Assembly (NCBI GenBank): GCA_965223955.1
Contig: OZ245029.1
Coordinates: 1,860,001 to 1,924,000 of the forward strand
Source of the DNA: Bin75 sp965223955
Lineage (GTDB): Bacteria; Nitrospirota; Nitrospiria; Nitrospirales; UBA8639
Direction of reading: 5' to 3'
Length of the DNA stretch: 64,000 nt
The notes beneath the pieces are model-generated. The model made no database searches. It saw nothing but the letters and a program-made list of their open reading frames with translations, and was not told the origin of the DNA. Positions 17,809-25,323 of this stretch are shown here, piece by piece (the stretch's first letter is position 1; each line of letters begins with the position of its first letter). The position numbers and the translations under genes are program-made.

Positions 17809-18030
17809 ATGGATACAAATCTTCGGAGTCTGGTCAAAGGCATCAGTTGGAGAGTCTTGGCGACCATGGTGACCACGATTGTCGTTTTTCTGTATTCGGG
17901 TGAGTTGGCGGCAGCGGCTATCGTTGGCACTTTCGATGCTCTGGCTAAAATCGTCCTGTACTGGGGCCATGAACGAGTATGGCAATGGATCACGTGGGGC
18001 CGTATTCTGCCCACGGTCTTCTCGCCCTAG
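17809..18030 (+). CDS. DUF2061 small membrane protein
   Basis: A 73-residue inner-membrane protein of the DUF2061 family. It shows the conserved start SLVKGISWRVLATMVTTIVVFLYSG, a second hydrophobic stretch AAAAIVGTFDALAKIVLYWGHERVW, and the terminal WGR motif. Two transmembrane helices are expected. Family members are often found near sulfur-assimilation or Rrf2 genes, but a function has not been shown. It follows the Rrf2 regulator by 10 bp, so co-regulation is likely. Confidence 0.85.
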   Translation: MDTNLRSLVKGISWRVLATMVTTIVVFLYSGELAAAAIVGTFDALAKIVLYWGHERVWQWITWGRILPTVFSP

Positions 18031-18075
18031 TCGTCTTCTGCCAATTCTTTTTCTTCTTCGCGATCTTTCATTGGG

Positions 18076-18912
18076 CTATCGCCCAATCTCTCCCAGGGGT
18101 TGTTCGGTGACGATACAGGCTCCGCGTGGATTTTCATTAAGAGCGTTGCAGGACAGGAGCTGATCGAGTTCGGGCGTCAATCGGCAGTCGGGTGTCATGA
18201 CGAGGCCCCAGTGAAAATTGTCGTGACATTCATTCTCCAGGATCAATGCCTGAGCCCCGTAAAACAGGAGTATGCCACTGAGCATATTGTGACGGCAGAT
18301 ATTTTTAATCAAATCCGGTCGCGTGCCATCGTCCCGAACCGCCAGGCCGAAATGGTGATTGTGGAAACACACGTTCTTGGCTAAGTAGGGTTGCGCCCCG
18401 GCAAAACAGAAAATGCCTGATTCGCGATTCTGACACACCTCGTTTTCTATAAGGGACGGGCGGCAGTTCGGGCCGTAAATGACAATTCCCGAGAGTAGGC
18501 CTTCGGTTGCCCGGCACTGCGTAATCGTACAAGTAGAATCAAAAATATTGATCGCGGAATGCTGGTCGCTTCCCACGTAACGGAACGTCATGCCGGAAAT
18601 GTGTCCGCCGGGAACCTGTTGCAGATACAGGGGGCCACTCCGGCGGCTGAAGATTTGGACGTGGTCCCGCCCGGCTCCGATTAATTGAATGGGGTGTTGC
18701 GTGGCGAATAAACGGTCTTCATAGAGTCCCGGACGAACAAAAATCTGGTCATCCGGTCCGGCATCTTTAAGGGCTGTGCTCGGGCGGGGATAACAGGCGG
18801 CATCGGCGTGGTCCACAATGAGGGTCTTGCCGCCCTCGGGATTCGGAGGGGGTTCGTTGAGCGCGGGAGGGTTCCGGAAGGAATCCGAAGGTGAGGAGGG
18901 GTCTTCAGGCAT
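18076..18912 (-). CDS. Right-handed beta-helix (parallel pectate-lyase-like) repeat protein
   Basis: A 278-residue protein with an N-terminal Pro/Ser-rich stretch and then repeated rungs of a right-handed beta-helix. Visible repeats include NIFDSTCTITQCRATEGLL, IVIYGPNCRPSLIENEVCQN, IFCFAGAQPYLAKNVCFHN, LAVRDDGTRPDLIKNICRHN and ILLFYGAQALILENECHDN, each about 23 residues with a terminal N or C stack. The fold resembles NosD/CASH domains. No catalytic residues of a polysaccharide lyase are evident. There is no signal peptide, so it may be cytoplasmic. The role is unknown. Confidence 0.8.
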   Translation of the reverse strand: MPEDPSSPSDSFRNPPALNEPPPNPEGGKTLIVDHADAACYPRPSTALKDAGPDDQIFVRPGLYEDRLFATQHPIQLIGAGRDHVQIFSRRSGPLYLQQVPGGHISGMTFRYVGSDQHSAINIFDSTCTITQCRATEGLLSGIVIYGPNCRPSLIENEVCQNRESGIFCFAGAQPYLAKNVCFHNHHFGLAVRDDGTRPDLIKNICRHNMLSGILLFYGAQALILENECHDNFHWGLVMTPDCRLTPELDQLLSCNALNENPRGACIVTEQPLGEIGR

Positions 18913-18975
18913 GACGGTGAATTCTATAACACAGCCTGCCTGTCAGGTTCAGCATATAGTTCCAACAATTTTGTC

Positions 18976-19004
18976 TTGACTGTTACAGAGGACTGCTGTA
19001 AAAG
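18976..19004 (+). promoter_or_regulatory. Sigma-70-type promoter
   Basis: TTGACT (18976-18981), exactly 17 bases, then TAAAAG (18999-19004). The spacing is optimal and both boxes are close to consensus. A transcript starting near 19011 would run into the terminator at 19069-19105. Confidence 0.6.
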
Positions 19005-19010
19005 CAGAAA

Positions 19011-19105
19011 ATCTGCTGAGACATCGTTGTCTTGGCTTGTATCCTTTATGTTCAAAGGACGACGGAGTCCTCAACCACGTAAGAAGGGGTTGAGGGCTTT
19101 TTTTT
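19011..19105 (+). ncRNA. Candidate small RNA or attenuated leader
   Basis: About 95 nt between a promoter and a strong intrinsic terminator, with no convincing ORF. GGAC...GTCC (19057-19070) can form a small hairpin that shares bases with the terminator's left arm, so alternative folding (attenuation) is possible. It ends 121 bp before the porin gene on the same strand. It could be a free small RNA or a regulated leader of the porin-amtB block. Confidence 0.45.
19069..19105 (+). terminator. Intrinsic terminator
   Basis: Stem CCTCAACC (19069-19076) and GGTTGAGG (19088-19095) with an 11-base loop, followed by eight T (19098-19105). This is a classic rho-independent terminator. Confidence 0.8.
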
Positions 19106-19112
19106 GGTCGGG

Positions 19113-19175
19113 AAAGGAGCCTTAAAGAAACCAAGGCTCTTTCACTCACGACGAGGTGCACACAAGGGAGTGTGC
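19113..19175 (+). promoter_or_regulatory. Stem-loops in the porin leader
   Basis: Two further hairpins lie between the terminator and the porin gene: GAGCCTT/AAGGCTC (19117-19123 with 19133-19139, loop nine) and GCACAC/GTGTGC (19158-19163 with 19170-19175, loop six). They may stabilise or regulate the porin mRNA. Confidence 0.4.
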
Positions 19176-19226
19176 CAAATTGACTCTAGTTTCCTAAAGA
19201 CGGATTTCGACTAAGGAGAACCGAAC

Positions 19227-20465
19227 ATGACCAAACGCATGATGACTCGAATGTTTTTGTTTGTTTTTGGTATTGCGGTTGTTGGGTGGCTTCCCGCACC
19301 GCTATTGAGTTCCGTGGCCCTGGCGGAAGATGACTCGTTGGCGAACAAACTGAATCTTTCGCTGTATGGCTACGTGGAAACCTCGTATACGCAAAATTTC
19401 AATAACCCTTCGACCGGCGTAAACAACAGCAGGAGTTTTGACGGCGAGGCGAATTCCTTTCGACCCAATATGGCGCAACTCGTCCTGGAAAAAGCCGCGA
19501 GTCCCACAGGGGCTTTGACCGATCGAGCAGGTTTCCGTCTCAAGCTGAATTTCGGGGAAGATGCCAAATTTACCGGTGGTACGGGTGGCGACGATTTTGA
19601 CTTTCAAGAAGCATACATCCAATACATGCCGGTAGATAATCTCACGTTCCAGGCAGGGCGCATGAACACGCTGATCGGGTATGAAGTGATCGAAAGCCCG
19701 CTCAACCCCAATTTCTCGCGTTCGTTCCTGTTCGGTATCGGGGAACCGTTCACGGTGACTGGGTTCCGCGCCTCGTTTGATTTCTCGGATTCCGCCTCAT
19801 TGGCCGTCAGCGCCATCAATTCCTTTACCGGGCTGCAAGCGGATGACAATAACAGTAAATCCATCGAAGCGCTTCTGTCTCTCGCGCCCATGGACAACGT
19901 GGGAGTTTCCGTGTTCGGGTTCTGGGGACCTGAGGGCAACGCTCGAGGACAGGAAACTGCGGACCGCATGCAGGTCGGAGGGATTCTCGACGTGCAGGCC
20001 ACCGATCAACTGGAACTCGTGTTGGAGGGCTATTACGGGAATCAGGCAGTTCCGGGGTCGACCAATGCCAGATGGAACGGCGTGGCAGGCTACGCCATCT
20101 ATGATTTCAACGATCAGTGGGGACTCCACGTCCGGGCCGAAGTCTTTGAAGATGCGGCCGGTGCATTCTCGTGCTTCGGGTCAGATTCACCTCCTGATCC
20201 CGATAATCCTGAATCTAGTGGCAATTATGGTGATTTAGGCAATGCCCATTTGTGTCCCCACTGGGTGTCAGGCGCACAAGCGGCTGGAACTTTCAATCAG
20301 ACGTTGTGGGAAACCACCTGGACTTTGCAATACAAGCCGACTCCCAATCTCATTACCCGGGCAGAATTCCGTTATGACAAATCCGACAGGGAGACGTTCA
20401 GCGATGGCAATGGTGTGAGCGATAGCCAATCAACATTGGCAGGAGAAATGATCTTCCTCTTTTAG
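19227..20465 (+). CDS. Outer-membrane beta-barrel porin (OmpL/Bbp2-like)
   Basis: A 412-residue outer-membrane protein. A signal peptide covers about 1-33 (ending near SVALAED). The mature protein has alternating beta-strand patterns and ends in a phenylalanine (EMIFLF), the usual barrel-sorting signature. Segments such as LYGYVETSYTQNFNNP, FQEAYIQYMPVDNLTFQAGRM and NLITRAEFRYDKSD match the beta-barrel porin-2 family. AAGGAG lies before the ATG. It is 33 bp upstream of amtB on the same strand, which suggests it supplies ammonium or small solutes to the periplasm for AmtB. Confidence 0.85.
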   Translation: MTKRMMTRMFLFVFGIAVVGWLPAPLLSSVALAEDDSLANKLNLSLYGYVETSYTQNFNNPSTGVNNSRSFDGEANSFRPNMAQLVLEKAASPTGALTDRAGFRLKLNFGEDAKFTGGTGGDDFDFQEAYIQYMPVDNLTFQAGRMNTLIGYEVIESPLNPNFSRSFLFGIGEPFTVTGFRASFDFSDSASLAVSAINSFTGLQADDNNSKSIEALLSLAPMDNVGVSVFGFWGPEGNARGQETADRMQVGGILDVQATDQLELVLEGYYGNQAVPGSTNARWNGVAGYAIYDFNDQWGLHVRAEVFEDAAGAFSCFGSDSPPDPDNPESSGNYGDLGNAHLCPHWVSGAQAAGTFNQTLWETTWTLQYKPTPNLITRAEFRYDKSDRETFSDGNGVSDSQSTLAGEMIFLF

Positions 20466-20498
20466 GGAAGTTCCATAACACATAGCAGGAGGGAGAAA

Positions 20499-21800
20499 AT
20501 GGAAAACAGGAAAGCTTTGTCAAAATATTTAAGTACATTAATCTCAGTATTACTACCTTTGTTTTTTGCCGGGGCAGCCTTGGCGGATGAAGGGGGTACA
20601 GCGATCAGTGCGGGGGATACGGCATGGCTCCTGACTTCCTCCGCGTTGGTTCTCGCCATGATCATTCCTGGCCTGGCTCTCTTTTACGGAGGGATGGTAC
20701 GCGATAAAAACGTGCTGAGTACCATGATGTACAGTTTCATCTCCGTGTGCGTGGTCAGCGTGGTCTGGGTGTTGTGGGGTTATACCATTGCCTTCGGCAC
20801 GGACGTGGGTGGCATCGTCGGCAATTTCGAGTTTCTGTGGTCGAATGGCGTCGGGCCGGAAGCCTTTCCCGGAACGGCAGTCCCGCATCTTGCCTTCATG
20901 GTGTTTCAGCTCATGTTCGCAGGGATTACGGTGGCGCTGATCAGCGGGGCCATTGCGGAACGCATGAAGTTCAGCGCTTTCGTGCTGTTTGCGATCCTGT
21001 GGGTGACCCTGATCTATGCACCGTTGGCCCATTGGGTCTGGGGCGGTGGATGGTTGGGCGAATTAGGAGCCCTGGATTTTGCCGGCGGCACCGTCGTTCA
21101 CATCAGTTCGGGTGTGGCTGCCTTGGCCGCGGCGTTGGTCCTGGGGAAACGGCACGGCTACGGGTCCGAAAAGATGGCTCCCCATAACCTGCCGTTTACC
21201 GTGGTTGGAGCGGCATTGTTATGGGTGGGATGGTTCGGGTTCAACGCGGGGAGCGCCCTGGCGGCCGATGGAGTTGCCGCGGGGGCTTTTGTCGCCACCC
21301 AGGTGGCCACGTCTGCCGGTGTCTTGGGATGGCTCGCGATCGAATGGATGTATCGCGGCAAACCAACGGTCTTGGGTGGAGCAAGCGGCGCCATTGCCGG
21401 GTTGGTGGCGATTACTCCCGCGGCGGGTTTTGTCGGCCCGATTTCTTCGATTTGGATCGGTCTCGGCGCCGGAATCTTGTGTTATTTAGCCGTGGTATGG
21501 AAATCCAAATTCGGCTATGATGATTCCCTTGACGTCCTGGGCATTCACGGCATCGGAGGGACTTGGGGGGCGATAGCCACGGGACTCTTTGCCAGCGTGG
21601 GGGCAACCGGCTTGTTTTTTGGAAATCCGGGGCAAGTGGTCATTCAAGCCGTGGGTGTGGGAGCCACTTGGGTGTTTTCGTTTGTAGGGACCTTTATTAT
21701 TTTGAAAGTGTTGGATACGGTCATAGGCCTTCGCGTAGGGAAAGAAGAGGAGATCGTTGGACTTGATCTGAGTGAACATAGCGAACGCGCATACACGTAA
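20499..21800 (+). CDS. amtB: Ammonium transporter AmtB (first copy)
   Basis: Inner-membrane ammonium channel, 433 residues. A cleaved signal sequence precedes (about 1-28). It is followed by 11 hydrophobic helices beginning at DTAWLLTSSALVLAMIIPGLALFYGGMVR. The pore histidines lie in VVHISSG and LGIHGIGG. The acidic residue of the ammonium entry site is in ALDFAGG, and FQLMFA is near the gate. The C-terminal tail GLDLSEHSERAY is where PII proteins dock. It lies between the porin and the PII gene and is a close paralogue of the second amtB at 22428. Confidence 0.95.
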   Translation: MENRKALSKYLSTLISVLLPLFFAGAALADEGGTAISAGDTAWLLTSSALVLAMIIPGLALFYGGMVRDKNVLSTMMYSFISVCVVSVVWVLWGYTIAFGTDVGGIVGNFEFLWSNGVGPEAFPGTAVPHLAFMVFQLMFAGITVALISGAIAERMKFSAFVLFAILWVTLIYAPLAHWVWGGGWLGELGALDFAGGTVVHISSGVAALAAALVLGKRHGYGSEKMAPHNLPFTVVGAALLWVGWFGFNAGSALAADGVAAGAFVATQVATSAGVLGWLAIEWMYRGKPTVLGGASGAIAGLVAITPAAGFVGPISSIWIGLGAGILCYLAVVWKSKFGYDDSLDVLGIHGIGGTWGAIATGLFASVGATGLFFGNPGQVVIQAVGVGATWVFSFVGTFIILKVLDTVIGLRVGKEEEIVGLDLSEHSERAYT

Positions 21801-21901
21801 GTTGCAGATCGATTCATGAGACTGGATCACGTCAGCCATGAACGATGTGGATCGTTTATGCTTTTCCGCCGACACTTTCAATTTTGAGAGGGGAGAAACC
21901 C

Positions 21902-22240
21902 ATGAAACTTGTGACAGCCATAATCAAGCCCTTTAAACTCGATGAAGTGAAAGATGCCCTGACTGAAATGGGTATTCAGGGAATGACGGTCTCGGAAGTC
22001 AAAGGGTTTGGCCGACAAAAAGGCCATAAAGAAACCTACCGCGGAACGGAGTACCAAATTGATTTCGTGCCGAAAGTCAAGATTGAACTCGCCATTGCCG
22101 ATAGCATGGAAGAAAAGGTCTTGGAAACCCTGAGAACCACCGCCAAAACAGGGAGTATCGGCGATGGGAAGGTTTTTGTTTCAGATTTGAACAGTGTGAT
22201 TCGCATTCGTACCGGAGAGACGGGCGAGGGGGCGCTGTAA
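21902..22240 (+). CDS. glnK: PII signal-transduction protein (GlnB/GlnK)
   Basis: A 112-residue PII protein. It starts at MKLVTAIIKPFKLDEVKDAL, matched to the family start and a GAGGGGAG ribosome site; the longer ORF from 21845 is not used. The T-loop carries Tyr51 (RGTEYQID), the uridylylation site, with Tyr46 nearby. The nucleotide-binding B- and C-loops are TGSIGDGKVFV and RIRTGETGEGAL. It would bind ATP, ADP and 2-oxoglutarate and control AmtB and GS modification. The gene lies between two amtB genes, supporting a glnK assignment, though glnB and glnK cannot be separated by sequence. Confidence 0.93.
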   Translation: MKLVTAIIKPFKLDEVKDALTEMGIQGMTVSEVKGFGRQKGHKETYRGTEYQIDFVPKVKIELAIADSMEEKVLETLRTTAKTGSIGDGKVFVSDLNSVIRIRTGETGEGAL

Positions 22241-22427
22241 CCGGTTCTTCAAAAACCATGCGAACATCATGAAAACCCTGTAAGAGATCAGGGACAGTCG
22301 TGGGAACGGCTCCTGGGGCACTGAGGCGTGAGCCTTCAACGCCCCGGTAACGGATTGTTTCTGACTGTTTGCGTATCCGGCCGACCGGATACGCCGGTTC
22401 ATCTAACCCTTAACCAGAGGTGGAACC
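22241..22427 (+). promoter_or_regulatory. Structured leader before the second amtB
   Basis: Two hairpins sit in this 187-bp gap. One is a nested stem GGGGC...GCCCC (22315-22319 with 22341-22345) with an inner AGGC/GCCT. The other is a perfect 10-bp stem GCGTATCCGG/CCGGATACGC with a CCGA loop (22371-22394). Neither is followed by a T run, so they look like a regulatory mRNA leader rather than terminators. Confidence 0.45.
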
Positions 22428-23726
22428 GTGAAGCACTCGACCTTCTCATTTATGCGGCTATTATTTGTGATTCTGAGCGTATGGTGCGGGCCGGCAACCG
22501 TATGGGCCCAGGAAGGGACCCCGGGAGCCATTGATACGGGTGATACGGCATGGATCCTGGTGTCGTCTGCATTAGTGTTATGTATGACCTTGCCCGGGTT
22601 GGCACTCTTTTATGGCGGGCTTGTCCGGAGCAAGAACGTACTCGGGACGCTGATGCATACCGCCATCATCCTGTGCATAATCAGCATCGTGTGGGTCCTG
22701 CTCGGCTATACATTGGCATTCGGCACGGACGTGGGTGGGATGATCGGCAGTCTCGAATTTCTCGGCTCGCTGGGCGTGGGACAGGACGCCTATCCCGGCA
22801 CGGGCATTCCACATTTGGCCTTTATGGTGTTTCAACTCATGTTCGCCGCTATTACGGTGGCCCTGATCACCGGCAGTTTTGCCGAGCGGATGAAATTCTC
22901 GGCGTTGCTGCTTTTTGCCGTGCTCTGGTCGGTCTTGATTTATTCGCCTCTTGCCCATTGGGTCTGGGGGGGAGGCTGGCTGGCGGAGATGGGCGCATTG
23001 GACTTTGCCGGAGGGGCCGTCGTGCACATCAGTTCCGGCTTTGCCGCCCTCGTCTGTGCGCTGATGTTGGGAAAACGGAAAGGCTATGGGGTTGAGTCCA
23101 TGCTGCCGCACAACCTTCCCATGACGGTTTTAGGGACAGGCCTGTTGTGGTTCGGGTGGTTTGGATTCAACGCGGGGAGTGCCCTGGGCGCCAACGGGGG
23201 CGCGGCTTCAGCTTTTGTCGCCACGCATATTGCGGCTTGCGCCGGCGGGCTCAGTTGGATGGGTGCGGAATGGCTAAAGACCGGCAAACCAACCATGCTT
23301 GGAGTGGCGAGTGGAATCATCGCGGGACTGGCCACCATTACCCCGGGAGCCGGATTCGTTTCGCCCCTGTCGGCTTTAGTGATTGGACTCGTGGCAGGCA
23401 CAATCTGTTACGCCGCAGTTGTCTTGAAAATCAGACTCGGGTACGATGATTCGCTCGACGTGGTGGCCATTCACGGAGTGGGAGGGTTTACCGGAATCCT
23501 GGCAACCGGGTTATTCGCTTCCGTAGGCGCCCAGGGGTTATTTTTCGGGAACCCGGGCCAATTCGTGATCCAGCTTGTGCTGGCCGTTTCCACGGTCGTG
23601 TTTGTCGTGGTCGGAACCTTTATCATTTTGAAAGTCGTCGACCTGATAGTCGGCCTTCGAGTGTCATCGGAAGACGAAGAAATCGGGCTCGATTTGAGCC
23701 AGCATGATGAGCGCGCCTATTCTTGA
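22428..23726 (+). CDS. amtB: Ammonium transporter AmtB (second copy)
   Basis: A second 432-residue Amt channel, colinear with the first. A signal sequence covers about 1-26 (cleavage near VWAQE). DTAWILVSSALVLCMTLPGLALFYGG opens the membrane region. The pore histidines are in VVHISSG and VAIHGVGG. The C-terminus GLDLSQHDERAY matches the PII-docking tail. It starts with GTGGAACC-GTG; the start codon is a GTG. The leader is long and structured (22241-22427), unlike the first copy. Two transporters around one PII gene suggest different affinities or regulation. Confidence 0.94.
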   Translation: MKHSTFSFMRLLFVILSVWCGPATVWAQEGTPGAIDTGDTAWILVSSALVLCMTLPGLALFYGGLVRSKNVLGTLMHTAIILCIISIVWVLLGYTLAFGTDVGGMIGSLEFLGSLGVGQDAYPGTGIPHLAFMVFQLMFAAITVALITGSFAERMKFSALLLFAVLWSVLIYSPLAHWVWGGGWLAEMGALDFAGGAVVHISSGFAALVCALMLGKRKGYGVESMLPHNLPMTVLGTGLLWFGWFGFNAGSALGANGGAASAFVATHIAACAGGLSWMGAEWLKTGKPTMLGVASGIIAGLATITPGAGFVSPLSALVIGLVAGTICYAAVVLKIRLGYDDSLDVVAIHGVGGFTGILATGLFASVGAQGLFFGNPGQFVIQLVLAVSTVVFVVVGTFIILKVVDLIVGLRVSSEDEEIGLDLSQHDERAYS

Positions 23727-23777
23727 AAAGCGTTCGTGTCAGCGTTGTAAACTATTTTGTGAAGAAGGAGGTACGGA

Positions 23778-25187
23778 ATGACTCCGCGTGAGGTATTGGA
23801 TTTTGCAAAAAAGAACAAAGTGGAAATGGTCGATCTCAAATTTGTGGACCTGGTGGGAACGTGGCAACATTTTTCCATCCCGACATCGGAACTGAATCTC
23901 GATTTGTTTAAAGATGGCTCGGGCTTTGACGGGTCGTCCATCCGCGGGTGGAAAGCGATTGAAAGCAGCGATATGCTGATTTTTCCTGATCCGAACACCG
24001 CCCGGTTGGATCCGTTTACCGAACTGCCCACTCTCAGTATGGTGTGTAACGTGCAAGATCCGATCACGCGCGCCGTCTATGAGCGTGACCCGCGAGGCGT
24101 CGCTCAACGGGCGGAGCAATACCTAAAGAGCACCAGAATCGGCGATCTCTCCTATTGGGGGCCCGAAGCCGAGTTCTTTATTTTTGATCATGCCAGTTAT
24201 GACCAAACCAGCAACTCGGGATATTATTTTATCGACTCCGAGGAGGGTATTTGGAATTCAGGCGACGACGGTCACAATTTGGGATCACGACCTCGGCACA
24301 AGGAAGGCTATTTCCCCGTCGCCCCAACGGATACGCAACAGGATATCCGCTCCGAAATGGTCCGGGAAATGGAAAAAGCCGGCATTCACGTTGAAAAACA
24401 TCACCACGAAGTGGCAACGGCGGGACAAGCTGAAATCGATCTCCGCTTTGATACCTTACTGAGTATGGCCGACAAAATGATGATGTATAAGTACATTGTC
24501 AAGAACGTGGCGCGGCGTCACAGCAAAACCGCAACGTTTATGCCGAAACCGTTATTCCAGGATAACGGCACGGGCATGCACACCCATCAAAGTATTTGGA
24601 AGGATGGGAAACCGACGTTTGCCGGCAAGGAATACGCGGGCGTTTCGAAAAATTGTTTGTATTACATCGGTGGCGTCCTGAAACATGCTTCGGCGTTGGC
24701 GGCGTTCACGAATCCGACGACCAATTCTTATAAGCGGTTGACGCCGGGATTCGAAGCTCCCGTGTTGTTGGCGTATTCCAGCCGGAACCGGTCAGCCGGT
24801 ATTCGGATTCCAATGTATTCTCCCAATCCGAAGGCCAAACGGATCGAAGTCAGATTTCCCGACCCCTCGGCCAATTGTTATTTGGCGTTCAGCGCGATGC
24901 TGATGGCGGGACTCGACGGCATTCAAAATAAAATTGATCCCGGGGAGGCCATGGATAAAAACCTCTACGATTTGGCACCGGAAGAGGCCGGTAATATTCC
25001 AACCATGCCCGCAAGTTTGGATGAAGCCCTCAACAATCTGGAAAACGACTATCAGTTCCTGTTAAAAGGCGGCGTCTTCAGTGAAGACCTGGTGGAAGCC
25101 TGGATCGGCTATAAACGGGAAAATGAAGTTGATCAAGTCAGAATTCGACCCCATCCGCATGAATTCTTTTTGTACTACGATATTTAA
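23778..25187 (+). CDS. glnA: Glutamine synthetase type I
   Basis: ATP-dependent ligation of glutamate and ammonium, 469 residues, dodecameric GSI. Conserved segments include GFDGSSIRGWKAIESSDM, WGPEAEFFIFD, NGTGMHTHQSIWKDGKP, NPTTNSYKRLTPGFEAPV and the glutamate loop. The tyrosine in NLYDLAPEEAGNIP is codon 397, matching the adenylylation Tyr of E. coli GS, so this is a GSI-beta enzyme controlled by adenylylation. A strong AAGGAGG precedes the ATG. It is followed by a perfect bidirectional terminator and then the GlnE-like genes. Confidence 0.97.
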   Translation: MTPREVLDFAKKNKVEMVDLKFVDLVGTWQHFSIPTSELNLDLFKDGSGFDGSSIRGWKAIESSDMLIFPDPNTARLDPFTELPTLSMVCNVQDPITRAVYERDPRGVAQRAEQYLKSTRIGDLSYWGPEAEFFIFDHASYDQTSNSGYYFIDSEEGIWNSGDDGHNLGSRPRHKEGYFPVAPTDTQQDIRSEMVREMEKAGIHVEKHHHEVATAGQAEIDLRFDTLLSMADKMMMYKYIVKNVARRHSKTATFMPKPLFQDNGTGMHTHQSIWKDGKPTFAGKEYAGVSKNCLYYIGGVLKHASALAAFTNPTTNSYKRLTPGFEAPVLLAYSSRNRSAGIRIPMYSPNPKAKRIEVRFPDPSANCYLAFSAMLMAGLDGIQNKIDPGEAMDKNLYDLAPEEAGNIPTMPASLDEALNNLENDYQFLLKGGVFSEDLVEAWIGYKRENEVDQVRIRPHPHEFFLYYDI

Positions 25188-25223
25188 TTCAGCAGTGCTT
25201 GGGATATAAAGATTCGTTCAGAC

Positions 25224-25264
25224 AAAAAGGCGCATTTCCGGTTCAATCGGAAATGCGCCTTTTT
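25224..25264. terminator. Bidirectional terminator between glnA and the GlnE-like gene
   Basis: Perfect 17-bp stem: AAAAAGGCGCATTTCCG (25224-25240) and CGGAAATGCGCCTTTTT (25248-25264), loop GTTCAAT. The A run on one side and T run on the other let it stop transcription from both converging genes. Confidence 0.9.
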
Positions 25265-25323
25265 CCTCCGCAGCGCCTCCTGAAAAAAGGCTTCGCCATT
25301 TCGCTCTCTCCAGTTCCTGTTTT

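Noticed and set aside
22371..22394. Terminator after the PII gene
   Set aside because: The hairpin is perfect but is not followed by a T run, so it was described as a leader structure.
19100..23777. Possible sigma-54 promoters before amtB, PII and glnA
   Set aside because: No TGGCAC-N5-TTGC-type pair was found at usable positions despite the NtrX-like regulator in the window.
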